The notes beneath the pieces were generated by a model that worked only from the letters and a program-made list of their open reading frames with translations, searched no databases and was not told the DNA's origin. A DNA stretch of 48,838 nucleotides from Catenovulum agarivorans DS-2. GTDB taxonomy: Bacteria > Pseudomonadota > Gammaproteobacteria > Enterobacterales > Alteromonadaceae. Shown one piece after another: positions 17,235-27,301 of this stretch. Every line of letters begins with the position of its first letter. Within the stretch, counting starts at the first letter, position 1. Location of the stretch: assembly GCF_000568405.1 (NCBI RefSeq), contig NZ_ARZY01000033.1, positions 1 through 48,838 on the forward strand, in the 5' to 3' direction. The position numbers were made by a program, and so were the translations under genes.

Positions 17235-19313
17235 TTATGCTTGCGAGTATTTATCTTTGTCTCCTAACCAGCGCTTGATTAATTGTTCGGTCACTTGATG
17301 CTGCTGTAATAGCTTACGCGCGCACTTTCTTGCTGGGCTAATGAGCTGGCTATCACGCAATAGGTCTGCAACTTTAAACGACATTTCGCCTGTTTGTCTG
17401 GTGCCTAATAATTCACCTGGACCACGTATTTCTAAATCTTTTTGCGCAATATAAAACCCATCGGTACTTTCTCGCATGACCGCAAGACGCTTTTGACCCG
17501 TTTTTGATAATGGTGATTTGTACATTAATAAACAATGGCTTGCAATGGCACCACGACCAACTCGCCCCCTTAGTTGGTGAAGCTGAGCCAGTCCTAAACG
17601 TTCAGGGTTTTCGATTATCATAAGACTAGCATTGGGGACATCAACTCCAACTTCTATCACTGTCGTAGCAACGAGCAAGTCGGTATCACCTTGTTTAAAA
17701 CCTTGCATGACTTGCTGTTTTTCGCCAGCTTTCATTCGGCCATGCACCAAGCCTATACTTAAATCAGGCAAAGCTTGTTGTAATTGGGTGGCGGTATCTT
17801 CTGCTGCTTGGCATTGTAGCGCTTCAGATTCTTCAATTAAGGTACATACCCAATAGGCTTGGCGTTGTTCTTGTTTACAAGCTTGATAAACTCGTTGAAT
17901 GACCTCGTCTCGGCGGCTGTCCGGCAACACGACAGTTTTGACTGGCGTCCGTCCTGGTGGTAACTCGTCAATAACGGATGTGGTTAAATCAGCGTACGCT
18001 GTCATTGCTAGTGTACGTGGAATTGGTGTTGCTGTCATAATAAGTTGATGTGGATACAATCCACTATTAATTCCTTTATCTCGCAAACTCATGCGCTGGT
18101 GAACACCGAATCTATGTTGCTCATCAATTATCACTAAGGCCAACTTGGCAAATTCAACATCTTGTTGAAACAATGCGTGTGTACCAACAACCATTTGGCT
18201 GTCGCCGTTCGCTATGCGCTCTTGAGCTTCGCGCTTTTGTTTGCCTGTAAGTTTGCCAGCCAGCCAATCGACTTTAAAACCGAGAGGTGAAAGCCAATTG
18301 GCAAAGTTTATCGCGTGTTGTTCTGCCAAAATCTCGGTTGGTGCCATTAGTGCAACTTGCAAACCCTGCTCTAGTGCTGATAGCGCTGCAAGTGCGGCAA
18401 CGAGTGTTTTACCCGAGCCAACATCGCCTTGCACTAGCCGCATCATAGGATGTGGCTGTTGCATATCTTGTTGTATTTCGTGAACAACTCTTGTTTGCGC
18501 ATTTGTAGGCTGAAACGGCAAACTAGCAATAAAGTTATTTAACAATGTCTGTGCGGGGGCAATTGCTACTGAAGGGTATTGTTGAGTTTGTTGACGCAGC
18601 TTTTGCATACTTAAATTATGTGCAACCAGTTCTTCAAAAGCCAACCTTTGTTGAGCAGGGTGGGTACCTGCTTCTAGTTCTGCAAGAGATACATCTGGCG
18701 CGGGTCTGTGCAGTGTTTGGATGGCCTTGGCTAACGTGTATTGTGTGGCAATGTCTGCAAGTGGAATTAGTTCGGCAATTTCGGCGGTTTTTAGTCGCTC
18801 GAGCGCTTGGTCGGTTAAGCTACGCAACGTATTTTGTTTTAAACCTTCAGTGGTCGGATAGATTGGTGTAAAGGCTTCTTCTACGTGTTGCAAGCTATCG
18901 AGATCTCCTACCTTATATTCAGGGTGGACAATTTCATAGCCGTATTTTCCACGCTTAATTTCACCGAAAGCTTTAACGTGTTTGCCAACCGAGAATTGAT
19001 TCTTTTGCGCTGCAGAAAAATTAAAAAACCTTAAGGTTAAACTCTGCTGTCCGTCGGTAATTTTACAGATCAGCATGCGTTTACGACCAAACACAATCTG
19101 ACAATTTTCGACTTCACCGATTACAGTCGCTGTGATTTCAGGTAATAAATCATTGATGGCATAAATTCGCGTGCGATCTTGATAGCGAAGTGGAAAGTGA
19201 AACAGCAGATCTTCAACTGAATGAACGTGTATTTGGGTTAACTTTTGCGCGACTTTGGCACCCACGCCTTTAAGTGTTGTTACCGATTGTGATGCGAGCC
19301 GCGATAAAGACAT
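17235..19313 (-). CDS. recG: ATP-dependent DNA helicase RecG
   Basis: Branched-DNA translocase that regresses stalled forks and processes D-loops and R-loops. The N-terminal wedge (about residues 1-180, with an OB-fold: GRKRMLICKITDGQQSLTLRFF) precedes the helicase core: Walker A GDVGSGKT near 297-304, DEQH near 394-397 with HRFGVHQR, MTATPIPRTLAMTAY, and RGRVGRG. The C-terminal DLEIRGPGELLGTRQTG is RecG-typical. The length of 692 residues is normal. In E. coli recG lies in the spoT-trmH operon; here it is about 7.4 kb away from trmH on the other strand and has its own promoter region with a LexA box directly before the ATG. Confidence 0.97.
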   Translation of the reverse strand: MSLSRLASQSVTTLKGVGAKVAQKLTQIHVHSVEDLLFHFPLRYQDRTRIYAINDLLPEITATVIGEVENCQIVFGRKRMLICKITDGQQSLTLRFFNFSAAQKNQFSVGKHVKAFGEIKRGKYGYEIVHPEYKVGDLDSLQHVEEAFTPIYPTTEGLKQNTLRSLTDQALERLKTAEIAELIPLADIATQYTLAKAIQTLHRPAPDVSLAELEAGTHPAQQRLAFEELVAHNLSMQKLRQQTQQYPSVAIAPAQTLLNNFIASLPFQPTNAQTRVVHEIQQDMQQPHPMMRLVQGDVGSGKTLVAALAALSALEQGLQVALMAPTEILAEQHAINFANWLSPLGFKVDWLAGKLTGKQKREAQERIANGDSQMVVGTHALFQQDVEFAKLALVIIDEQHRFGVHQRMSLRDKGINSGLYPHQLIMTATPIPRTLAMTAYADLTTSVIDELPPGRTPVKTVVLPDSRRDEVIQRVYQACKQEQRQAYWVCTLIEESEALQCQAAEDTATQLQQALPDLSIGLVHGRMKAGEKQQVMQGFKQGDTDLLVATTVIEVGVDVPNASLMIIENPERLGLAQLHQLRGRVGRGAIASHCLLMYKSPLSKTGQKRLAVMRESTDGFYIAQKDLEIRGPGELLGTRQTGEMSFKVADLLRDSQLISPARKCARKLLQQHQVTEQLIKRWLGDKDKYSQA

Positions 19314-19318
19314 ACAAA

Positions 19319-19350
19319 TTAATATACTGTTGAAATTAACAGTATATTAA
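19319..19350 (-). promoter_or_regulatory. Consensus LexA (SOS) box before recG
   Basis: A perfect 13-bp inverted repeat (TTAATATACTGTT/AACAGTATATTAA, 6-base spacer) lies 5 bases upstream of the recG ATG. Its core, TACTGTTGAAATTAACAGTA at 19325-19344, matches the gammaproteobacterial LexA pattern TACTGT-N8-ACAGTA at every fixed position. Left-strand -10-like hexamers TATACT and TATATT lie inside the repeat, so a bound repressor would block transcription. No Shine-Dalgarno sequence is visible between the box and the ATG. Confidence 0.75.
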
Positions 19351-19419
19351 GTCGACACTTTTGCTAATTGCAAGTACTTTTCAGTTTAACGGTTAAATGC
19401 TGAAAAATCAGGCTCTAGA

Positions 19420-21642
19420 TTATGACGCGCAGAGGTATCGACTGATGGTTAGGATCAGCTTGTTTTTATCTAGAGGCTTACTGACATAGTCTGTCATGCC
19501 TGCTTGCAGGCATTTTTCTTTATCGCCAGACATTGCATTGGCGGTTAAAGCGATAATTGGGAGGTTTTTGTGTTTATCGCCGACTGCGCCTTGGCGAATC
19601 TTTTCTGTGGTTTGGTATCCGTCTAATTCAGGCATTTGGCAATCCATTAAAATTAAGTCGAATGAAACCTCTTCATCTGTTAATTGATTCAGCGCAACTA
19701 AGCCGTTGCTTGCTATGGTAAATTTTAGATCTAATTGTGAGAGTATTTCGGCGATGACCAGTTGGTTAATTTCGTTATCTTCAACCACTAAGATGTGTTG
19801 GAAAGAAAACTTTTGTGGCAATTGGGATTGTTTCGAGCGATTAGCAGAACCATTGGCATTGGGGCTAAAGACATTGTGTAAGCTGTTGAGCAGGTCGCTC
19901 GCCAACAAGGGTTTATTTAAATAAGCACTATATCCAACTTGTTGTGCTTGATGGCGAATTTCTGCTGAAGAAAGAGAAGACGACATGATAAATTGTGTCT
20001 TGTGAGCTGGATATGCTTGTTTAAATTGTCTCAAAAACTCGATGCCGTCCATTTCTGGCATTTGCATGTCTACAATTGCCAAATCAAATACTGTCTGGCT
20101 ATTTCTGACGATTTCTAGCGCAACTATTGGGCTAAGCGCCTGCTGGCTGTTTATTTCCCAGATAGCCAGCTGGTTGCGCAGTATCTCTAGGTTGGTTGCA
20201 TTATCATCAACTAATAGTGCTTTTAACCCTGCCAACCTTTTATGTTGAGCGAGTGTTGGCTCGGTTGAACGAACACTTAAAGGGTATTCGAATTTAAAAC
20301 TACTTCCATAGCCATATTGGCTGGTAAACCATATGTTGCCCCCCATTATTTGACATAACTTTTTACAAATAGTTAGGCCCAAACCCGTACCTCCAAATTT
20401 TCGAGTCGTGGAGGTGTCGGCTTGACTGAATGATTGAAACAAAGTTTCCTTTTGTTCTTCTTTTATCCCAATGCCAGTATCGGTGACAGCGCACTCTATC
20501 CACCATTGTTGTTGCCTTTTAATTTGTTTCACGCTGACAACGATTTCGCCCTTGGCGGTAAATTTTATTGCATTTCCGACTAAATTAAGCAGAATTTGCC
20601 GAAAACGGGTAGGATCGCCAGTAACTAATGGGTGTTTTATGCCAGTTGTATCAACGATAAACTCTAGCTGTTTTTGTGCAGCTTGCGGTTGTAATGCATT
20701 GGCGCTCTCTTCAACAATAGCTTGTAGGTTAAATGCGATCTTTTCTATGTTGAGTTTGTTGGCCTCTATTTTTGAAAAGTCGAGTATGTCGTTAATAATC
20801 GCCAATAAACCTTGAGCTGAACTATAGGCTATATTGAGTTTGTGAGTTTGCTCTTTACTGAGCTCGGTTGTTTTTAATAACTCTAACATGCCTAATATGC
20901 CATTCATCGGCGTGCGAATTTCATGCGACATATTTGCTAAAAACTCGCTTTTTGCTTTGCTGGCAGCAATCGCTTTGTGAGCTAAATCAAGAGCAGATTG
21001 TTCTGCATTAATTAGTCTAGCTTCAAAACGGTTTAGCGCTATGGCGGCCAGTGTCAAATACAATATTAGATTGAGGATGTTGCCAACGAAAAAACCAATG
21101 TTTAACCAAGTTGGATAGTTAAGCGCAATTGGAAAGGTTGACCAGTGAATTACAAAAATAATGCAGGTAGACATCAACAACAAAGACCAGCAGTGGTGTA
21201 GGCTTTTTTTGTTTCGCCAAATCACCATTGCGCTTAAACATAAGCAAGCGCATTGCACACAGGTGAGCAAAACAGCGTTATAAGTTGCAGATAAACTTGC
21301 CTGATAAACTATAAAATAGCCCAAGCAAAAAACACCACAGGTCAGCAACATATGTTTTTTGTATATTTGCCAATTGTCGTTGAAAAATAAGCATAAACCT
21401 ACAACCACAAATGTTTTTTCTGCTGTTAATAAAGCCGCATAGATAACAGGTGCTGAGCCAGTGGGCAAATAATCAGGTAGCAGATAAAGCGTTACTCGCC
21501 CCATCAATGTGCCAATATTGGCGGCCAACCACCATATCGCCCCCGTACGCGCTTTTGCAACCAGTACCACCCAACTAAATAATAACAGCAGCAGAATGTA
21601 CGCGGTTAAGCCAACAATGTGCACAACATCGGCTTGATGCAT
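19420..21642 (-). CDS. Hybrid sensor histidine kinase, 7TM-HisKA-HATPase-REC-REC
   Basis: A 740-residue inner-membrane hybrid kinase. Seven hydrophobic segments occupy about residues 5-205, with no sizeable periplasmic domain, so it probably senses within the membrane or a membrane-associated ligand. HisKA follows, with phospho-acceptor H240 in [11 protein letters not shown]; then HATPase with [10 protein letters not shown] and [10 protein letters not shown]; then two receivers with Asp525 ([13 protein letters not shown]) and Asp667 ([13 protein letters not shown]). No HPt domain is present and no response regulator with an output domain is adjacent, so the phosphorelay partner is elsewhere. 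It starts immediately after the stop of the TonB receptor gene (TAAATG), so the two are translationally coupled. Confidence 0.93.
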   Translation of the reverse strand: MHQADVVHIVGLTAYILLLLLFSWVVLVAKARTGAIWWLAANIGTLMGRVTLYLLPDYLPTGSAPVIYAALLTAEKTFVVVGLCLFFNDNWQIYKKHMLLTCGVFCLGYFIVYQASLSATYNAVLLTCVQCACLCLSAMVIWRNKKSLHHCWSLLLMSTCIIFVIHWSTFPIALNYPTWLNIGFFVGNILNLILYLTLAAIALNRFEARLINAEQSALDLAHKAIAASKAKSEFLANMSHEIRTPMNGILGMLELLKTTELSKEQTHKLNIAYSSAQGLLAIINDILDFSKIEANKLNIEKIAFNLQAIVEESANALQPQAAQKQLEFIVDTTGIKHPLVTGDPTRFRQILLNLVGNAIKFTAKGEIVVSVKQIKRQQQWWIECAVTDTGIGIKEEQKETLFQSFSQADTSTTRKFGGTGLGLTICKKLCQIMGGNIWFTSQYGYGSSFKFEYPLSVRSTEPTLAQHKRLAGLKALLVDDNATNLEILRNQLAIWEINSQQALSPIVALEIVRNSQTVFDLAIVDMQMPEMDGIEFLRQFKQAYPAHKTQFIMSSSLSSAEIRHQAQQVGYSAYLNKPLLASDLLNSLHNVFSPNANGSANRSKQSQLPQKFSFQHILVVEDNEINQLVIAEILSQLDLKFTIASNGLVALNQLTDEEVSFDLILMDCQMPELDGYQTTEKIRQGAVGDKHKNLPIIALTANAMSGDKEKCLQAGMTDYVSKPLDKNKLILTISRYLCAS

Positions 21643-23895
21643 TTAGAAACCCCAACTCAAAGTTAAGCCATATCGTCGGGGTGGGCTCCATATGCCGATA
21701 ATACCTGGGCCAATCACATAAGAATGGCTGACATATCGGTTATTTGTGAGGTTTTTTCCCCAAAACGAGATCTGCCAATTATTGTTAGCGCTGTGCCAGG
21801 TTACATTCGCATTCCAGTATTTCTGTTGGTCAATAATTGTATTTTGGTTAAGGTAGTCACTAATTTGCTCATCTATAAATTGCCAGCTTATGTGGCCATC
21901 TAAATGACCGCGACCTTCAGATAACGCGAATTGGTAATGCGCGATCACATTGGCAGAGTGCTTGGGTGATTGGCGTAATTCGGAGCCGGTCAGGTCGACT
22001 TCTCCGGCAAAAGCCGCCAGTTTAAATGCTTTTATTTCGCTATCTAGGTAGGCGTAGTGTCCAGACAATTCGAAATGATTATTGATGATCCAATTCGCTT
22101 CAAGCTCCACTCCTGAAATAACAGATTGGTCAATATTTGTTGTTAAAAAGGTACCAAAATCACTGTCTTGCGGCGAAGGGCCAAAGCGGGTAATTTGTAG
22201 GTTTTGATAGTCAGTGTAAAACAGACTGGTATTGAGTCTGAGTTTGTCTGCAATTTGCAGTTTGTGACCCAGTTCATAGCTTGTTGCTGTTTCGGGTTTA
22301 ATTGGTGTCGTTGCGACACTTTCAACGCCTGGGGCGCCTGCAAACCCACCACTCTTAAATCCTTTACTAATGCTGATATAGATCATGCTTGAATCACTTA
22401 GGTATTGCAGCGCTATTTTAGGTGATAAATTGTTCCAGCTATGTTGGCCTGTCGCCTGAAAAGACTTTTGCATAATCGACAGACTTGCATTGCCAACGTC
22501 ACACAAAGGGTTGTTGTTGACTAGGGCATTTTCCTGTTGTCCACAGTTTAAGCTGGTTGACTGAGTTTGTTTGTTGTCTTTGGTGTAACGAATGCCAGTC
22601 ACTAGGTTCCAGCGTTTATCAATCGCCCACTCACTTTGGATATAACTGGCATAACTTTTGGTTGTATTATGTTGGTCGGCAACTTCGTTACCTACTGTTT
22701 GCTGGCCATTGGTGGTTGAGTTATTGTCGAGCTTAAATTGCTCGACACGTTCGGTTTGTTCATTTAGGTAATATAGGCCAACAACATACTTAAAGTTTTC
22801 ACTCGGAGTACTCAACCAACGAAGCTCGGCTGAATGTTGTTGTATATCTTCCAATATATCGTCGTTAACGTCTAAACCTAAGTTGCCTGCAGATAGGTCA
22901 TAATTGCCGCCTAATGGCGCTCCAACACTCGCCATTTCCCAATCGGTAGATGCCTGCCGGTAAGCAAAAATGCTTTGTAGTTGGCCTCCCCAAAGTTTAT
23001 GTTTGTTGGATAGGCTAATGCCCATATTGTCTCGCTTGGAGAAGCCATCAATCGGCGAAGTTGAAACACCCGTTTTTCCTCCAAGATCTTGCCAAACTTG
23101 AATATAGTCGAAGTTGCCATTCTGATAAGGAAAGCGACCCATATCCGCTCTGTCATCTGCGGAATAGTCTGCGGTTAACAGCCAATGACCGTTACTGTTG
23201 TCGAACAATAGTTGCGCTCTTATCGCATGAGAGGTGAGATCTTGCTGCTGGGTATTCAACAATGCGTTGTGCACATAGCCGTCATGAGCACGGTAATTAT
23301 AGCTAACTCTTGCTGCGATGCTGTCCGACAACTCGCGGTTGACCACAGCTTTTAGTTGTTGGTTTTGATAGTTGCCAAATGATGTTTTAATTAAATTGGT
23401 TTGACTAAACTGAGGTAACTCACTGGTTAAGCTGATTGCACCGCCAATGGTATTTCGGCCAAACAAAGTACCTTGTGGACCCCTTAATACCTCAACTCTA
23501 GACAAGTCGAGTAGGTCAAAGTTTATGTTGGCTTGTCGGCCGATGTAGACGCCATCTAAAAATACTGCAACAGAATTGTCCATCCCAGCACCGTCGTCAG
23601 CTGAAATTATCCCTCTTATTGATGTCAAACTTTGCCCAGGTGCAAATTCAGCATAGCTCATACCAGGTGTTGCCAGAGCAATGTCGTATTGGTCGATTAT
23701 GCGCTGTTGCTCTAATGCTTCGAACGAAATAACCGTAGCAGAAACGGGTACTTGTTGTAGGTTTTGTTCAAAGTATTGGCTGGTTACTTTGATAACTTCA
23801 AGCTCTGTCGCTTTAGTGGCAGCGGAGGTGAATAAAGCAGCTAACACAATTGTATAATATGGTCGTAAATTGGTTGAAGCTCGCATAATCTGCAT
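21643..23895 (-). CDS. TonB-dependent outer-membrane receptor
   Basis: A 750-residue outer-membrane active transporter energised by TonB. The signal peptide ends near SAATKA. The plug domain (about 40-155) has QVPVSATVISFEALEQQ, PGQSLTSIRG and RVEVLRGPQGTLFGRNTIGGAI; the rest is a beta-barrel ending in aromatic GLTLSWGF, the usual C-terminal sorting signal. The sequence resembles the large IPR-type group used for siderophores, vitamins or plant-derived compounds, and I cannot name the substrate. It is the third gene of a leftward operon, between two hybrid kinases, 44 bases after the first and abutting the second. This placement suggests uptake and sensing of the same compound. Confidence 0.94.
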   Translation of the reverse strand: MQIMRASTNLRPYYTIVLAALFTSAATKATELEVIKVTSQYFEQNLQQVPVSATVISFEALEQQRIIDQYDIALATPGMSYAEFAPGQSLTSIRGIISADDGAGMDNSVAVFLDGVYIGRQANINFDLLDLSRVEVLRGPQGTLFGRNTIGGAISLTSELPQFSQTNLIKTSFGNYQNQQLKAVVNRELSDSIAARVSYNYRAHDGYVHNALLNTQQQDLTSHAIRAQLLFDNSNGHWLLTADYSADDRADMGRFPYQNGNFDYIQVWQDLGGKTGVSTSPIDGFSKRDNMGISLSNKHKLWGGQLQSIFAYRQASTDWEMASVGAPLGGNYDLSAGNLGLDVNDDILEDIQQHSAELRWLSTPSENFKYVVGLYYLNEQTERVEQFKLDNNSTTNGQQTVGNEVADQHNTTKSYASYIQSEWAIDKRWNLVTGIRYTKDNKQTQSTSLNCGQQENALVNNNPLCDVGNASLSIMQKSFQATGQHSWNNLSPKIALQYLSDSSMIYISISKGFKSGGFAGAPGVESVATTPIKPETATSYELGHKLQIADKLRLNTSLFYTDYQNLQITRFGPSPQDSDFGTFLTTNIDQSVISGVELEANWIINNHFELSGHYAYLDSEIKAFKLAAFAGEVDLTGSELRQSPKHSANVIAHYQFALSEGRGHLDGHISWQFIDEQISDYLNQNTIIDQQKYWNANVTWHSANNNWQISFWGKNLTNNRYVSHSYVIGPGIIGIWSPPRRYGLTLSWGF

Positions 23896-23939
23896 AAATT
23901 GCTCACTGAAGCTATTAAATTAATAGTGTTAAGTCTTGC

Positions 23940-26900
23940 CTAGTTTGTCGATTTTTCAAGCAAATTGGCTGATTGATACCAATGTTTAAGAGTTTGCTCT
24001 AACAGTTGTTTATTGATGGGTTTGACCAAATAATCGTCCATGCCGGCTGCCAAACATTTTTCTTTATCACCTTTCATTGCATTGGCTGTCATTGCTATGA
24101 TTGGAATATTTTTATTGTGTTCACCACAGTCGCCTTGCCTGACTCTTTGCGTTGTTTGATAGCCATCTAGATGTGGCATTTGACAGTCCATTAATATTAA
24201 ATCATAGCGCATGCCAGATTGTGCTGAAGCCACTAGTATATCGAGCGCTTCTAAGCCATCATTAGCTGTGTCTAACTGCTCGGTGTAAGGGGCTAACAAG
24301 GTTTGCGCCACTAATTGGTTTATCTCGTTGTCTTCTACTAACAGCACGCGGTTAAATTTGATATTTAGTTGAGTATCTGTAGTAGATAAAGCGTGTTTGT
24401 TTTGAGCATGATGTGTAGATAAGTTGGTAAAGGTGTGGATTAGCTCTAACGTGGTAATTGGATAAGACAACAGTTTTATATTCGGTGCAATCAGTTCTTT
24501 TAGTTCTTCGTTTGAATAGTTGACCGGATGTATAACCAAACAGGCACACTGTTTGGCGTACTGGTCTATTTCGCTTTCAAGGTTCGCGGCGCTAATAGCT
24601 GCGGTCATTAAATCGGTGAATACAATTGCCTCTACATCTTCAAACTTCGCCGTTGCTAGCTCAACTGTGGTGTGCAGGTTATGGGTTACCCGAACCAAAG
24701 GGCGCAGCTGCTTTTCTAGGTAGTGTTTATAAGCGTTTTCTTCACCGATTAAAATAACTGACTGTTGCAGTGATTGTTTTGCCTCTAAAGGAAAGTTTTG
24801 CGCCACTGGTACGGGCCCGCAGTCTATATTTATGCTAAATGTACTGCCTTTGTTATATTCGCTTGTTACAGCAATATCGCCATGTAATAGATTGGCCAGT
24901 TGTTTGCTAATGGCCAAGCCGAGTCCAGTGCCACCAAATTTTCGAGTGGTTGAGGTGTCTACTTGCGTAAACGCGGAAAACAGAGAATCAAATTTGTTTG
25001 AGTCTATGCCAATACCAGTATCTTGCACATTGACTTGCAAGCGTATTTGTTGTGTTGTTGGCAACAACTGGCTATTTGCACTGATAGTGACTGAGCCTTG
25101 TTCAGTAAATTTGATTGCATTGCCAACCAAATTGGTGAGAATTTGTCGGAAACGAGTTGGGTCAGTTAATATTTGAATTTGCTCCAACTCAGTCGTGTCG
25201 ACTAAGAGCGCTAAGCCTTTTTCAAAGGCTTTTATAGAATAGGTCTGGGCAACATTTTCTATTAACTCCTGAATATTGGTTGGCACTGTTTCTATATCTA
25301 TTTTGCCCGCTTCAATTTTGGAAAAGTCTAGTATGTCGTTAATTAACACTAATAAAGAATTGGCACTGTGTTGTGCGAGTTTGGCATAGTGTTGTTGGCG
25401 TGAACTTAAATCTGTGCTTTGGAGAATGTTTAACATCCCAAGCACACCATTCATCGGCGTTCTAATTTCATGCGACATACTGGCTAAAAATGCCGATTTT
25501 AGTCGTGCTGATTCTTGTGCTTTTTCTAACGCTTGTTCTCGTTGTTTAACAGCTGTTTTAAGTTTATTTTCAGCTAGAATTTGATTGGTGACATCATTTT
25601 GTATGCCAAGAAAGTGTGTGAGTTTATTGTGGCTGTCAAAAACAGGTGTAATAGAGAGTTGATTGTAAAACTCTTTACCCTGCTTGGTGTAATTTATAAT
25701 TGTGGTTGAAATAGCTTGCTCAGAACGGATCGCTTGGCTGATTTGTTGAATGATGCGTTTATCAGATTTTTCACCTTGCAAGAACTTGCAGTTTTTACCC
25801 AGCACCTCATTTTTTCCGTAGCCTGTAATATGTTCAAAAGCTGGGTTAACGTAAATAATGGGTTGATGCACAATGCTCGCGTCTACAATTATTATACCTG
25901 AGGGGGCCGTTTCGATTGCGCGGTCGCGTATACGAAGTTCTCGGTCGATACTTTTTTGCAGGGTGATATCTATTCCCACCAAAACAATACCAGCTAATTG
26001 ACCATCAGAGGTTAAGTAGCGCGTTCGATGCCAATGAATGAAAGTTTGCTGATAATTGTTATATTCGTCAGGTAAGTGGTACAAACTTTCGAATTCGTAT
26101 TGGTCACTTTCTAGATTAAATACCGCTGCTCTATGCTCTTTTTCTATGATATTGATTGTCGGTATGCCGTTATCAAGTACTTTATTTTTAAATTCGTCAA
26201 AAGTGTTGTTGTGCAATAAACAACGGCCGTTCAGGTCAAATACCGCTAAAGACTCTGCTATTGAGTTGATAACACTCTGGAATTGTTCTTTAGATACATT
26301 GGTTGCAAATAATTCTTCAAGTAAGCCATCAAATTGATTACGCAATTGCGTCATTTCGTATAATTGTGGGCCTTGGTGTAAGTTAGTTGATGGTGTGTTT
26401 TTTCGGTCGTGGCCTTCAATTGCGTTAACAAACTGGTGCAAAGTTTGTGACGCAAAGTTTGCGGCTAAACTGATGCTATAAGTGGTGGCAATAACGAGCC
26501 CAACAAGTGCAACAATTAATACGATAATGAACATAATAACTTGTTGATAGGCATATTCAGTTTTTTGCAAAATATAGATTGTGCTGAGGTCATCAAATGG
26601 TTGTAGTAAATACTTGTATTCTTCTAGTTGTGCTAGCTTAAATTGGTTGTTTGATTGGGGAATAGAGGCTGATTTAAACAAGATGTTATTTTGTTGGTCG
26701 GTGTAAACTATCTCTGTTTTGAGCAAGTTGATTTCAAGCAAAGGTTGCACTTGTTGCAATGGAATATGCGCATAAATTGCGCCTTCAGGTAGCTGCCCAT
26801 ATCGAATTGGCGCAACGAATATCCAGCCTTGGCTGGTCAGTTGCTGATACGTTTTGCCGTTTTGTAAAACTTTGTCAAACCATTGTGCACGGTTAAGCAA

Positions 26901-27293
26901 TGGACGTGTAGCTTGGTTGTTGGTAATTATTTGCCCTTCAAAATCTAACAGGCTTAACTGACTGTTCTGGATCCCTGCAAATACGAAAGAATTAAATAGC
27001 AATTCAATATACTGCCGCCGTCCTTCGACATCGATTAAACTGTTAATGATTAAGTCATTTTGCGCGAGATTCTCGACTTCAGCTTTCAGAGTATTGGTGG
27101 TTTTTGTCAATATGTGGCTAAATTGTTCGGCTATTTCTTGCTGATGGTCCTGAATTTCGTGTTCAACTAACCTTTGGGCGTAAACAACGACCAAAAAACT
27201 GACAACAACTAACATTGTCAAAACCTTAGGTAGGGTTTTACGGGTTATGTATTGGTGTAGGGTCGGCGTATTATTTTGGTCCATGCTAGTCAA
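23940..27293 (-). CDS. LOV-containing hybrid histidine kinase (Cache-PAS-LOV-HisKA-REC)
   Basis: A 1117-residue membrane hybrid kinase. TM1 is about 20-40, a periplasmic Cache-like region about 45-250, TM2 about 252-275, then a PAS domain (about 335-445) and a second PAS (about 459-570) with a complete LOV signature: GKNCKFLQG with photoactive-type Cys502 and Gln506, then Asn534, Asn544 and Gln565. The spacing equals that of oat phototropin LOV2 (Cys450, Gln454, Asn482, Asn492, Gln513). HisKA has H608 ([11 protein letters not shown]); HATPase has DTGIGIDSNK. The first receiver-like region is degenerate; the last is intact with Asp1036. The start is TTG, eight bases after the binding-protein gene. 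LOV function is inferred from residues only. Confidence 0.92.
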   Translation of the reverse strand: MTSMDQNNTPTLHQYITRKTLPKVLTMLVVVSFLVVVYAQRLVEHEIQDHQQEIAEQFSHILTKTTNTLKAEVENLAQNDLIINSLIDVEGRRQYIELLFNSFVFAGIQNSQLSLLDFEGQIITNNQATRPLLNRAQWFDKVLQNGKTYQQLTSQGWIFVAPIRYGQLPEGAIYAHIPLQQVQPLLEINLLKTEIVYTDQQNNILFKSASIPQSNNQFKLAQLEEYKYLLQPFDDLSTIYILQKTEYAYQQVIMFIIVLIVALVGLVIATTYSISLAANFASQTLHQFVNAIEGHDRKNTPSTNLHQGPQLYEMTQLRNQFDGLLEELFATNVSKEQFQSVINSIAESLAVFDLNGRCLLHNNTFDEFKNKVLDNGIPTINIIEKEHRAAVFNLESDQYEFESLYHLPDEYNNYQQTFIHWHRTRYLTSDGQLAGIVLVGIDITLQKSIDRELRIRDRAIETAPSGIIIVDASIVHQPIIYVNPAFEHITGYGKNEVLGKNCKFLQGEKSDKRIIQQISQAIRSEQAISTTIINYTKQGKEFYNQLSITPVFDSHNKLTHFLGIQNDVTNQILAENKLKTAVKQREQALEKAQESARLKSAFLASMSHEIRTPMNGVLGMLNILQSTDLSSRQQHYAKLAQHSANSLLVLINDILDFSKIEAGKIDIETVPTNIQELIENVAQTYSIKAFEKGLALLVDTTELEQIQILTDPTRFRQILTNLVGNAIKFTEQGSVTISANSQLLPTTQQIRLQVNVQDTGIGIDSNKFDSLFSAFTQVDTSTTRKFGGTGLGLAISKQLANLLHGDIAVTSEYNKGSTFSINIDCGPVPVAQNFPLEAKQSLQQSVILIGEENAYKHYLEKQLRPLVRVTHNLHTTVELATAKFEDVEAIVFTDLMTAAISAANLESEIDQYAKQCACLVIHPVNYSNEELKELIAPNIKLLSYPITTLELIHTFTNLSTHHAQNKHALSTTDTQLNIKFNRVLLVEDNEINQLVAQTLLAPYTEQLDTANDGLEALDILVASAQSGMRYDLILMDCQMPHLDGYQTTQRVRQGDCGEHNKNIPIIAMTANAMKGDKEKCLAAGMDDYLVKPINKQLLEQTLKHWYQSANLLEKSTN

Positions 27294-27301
27294 TTCACAC
27301 C

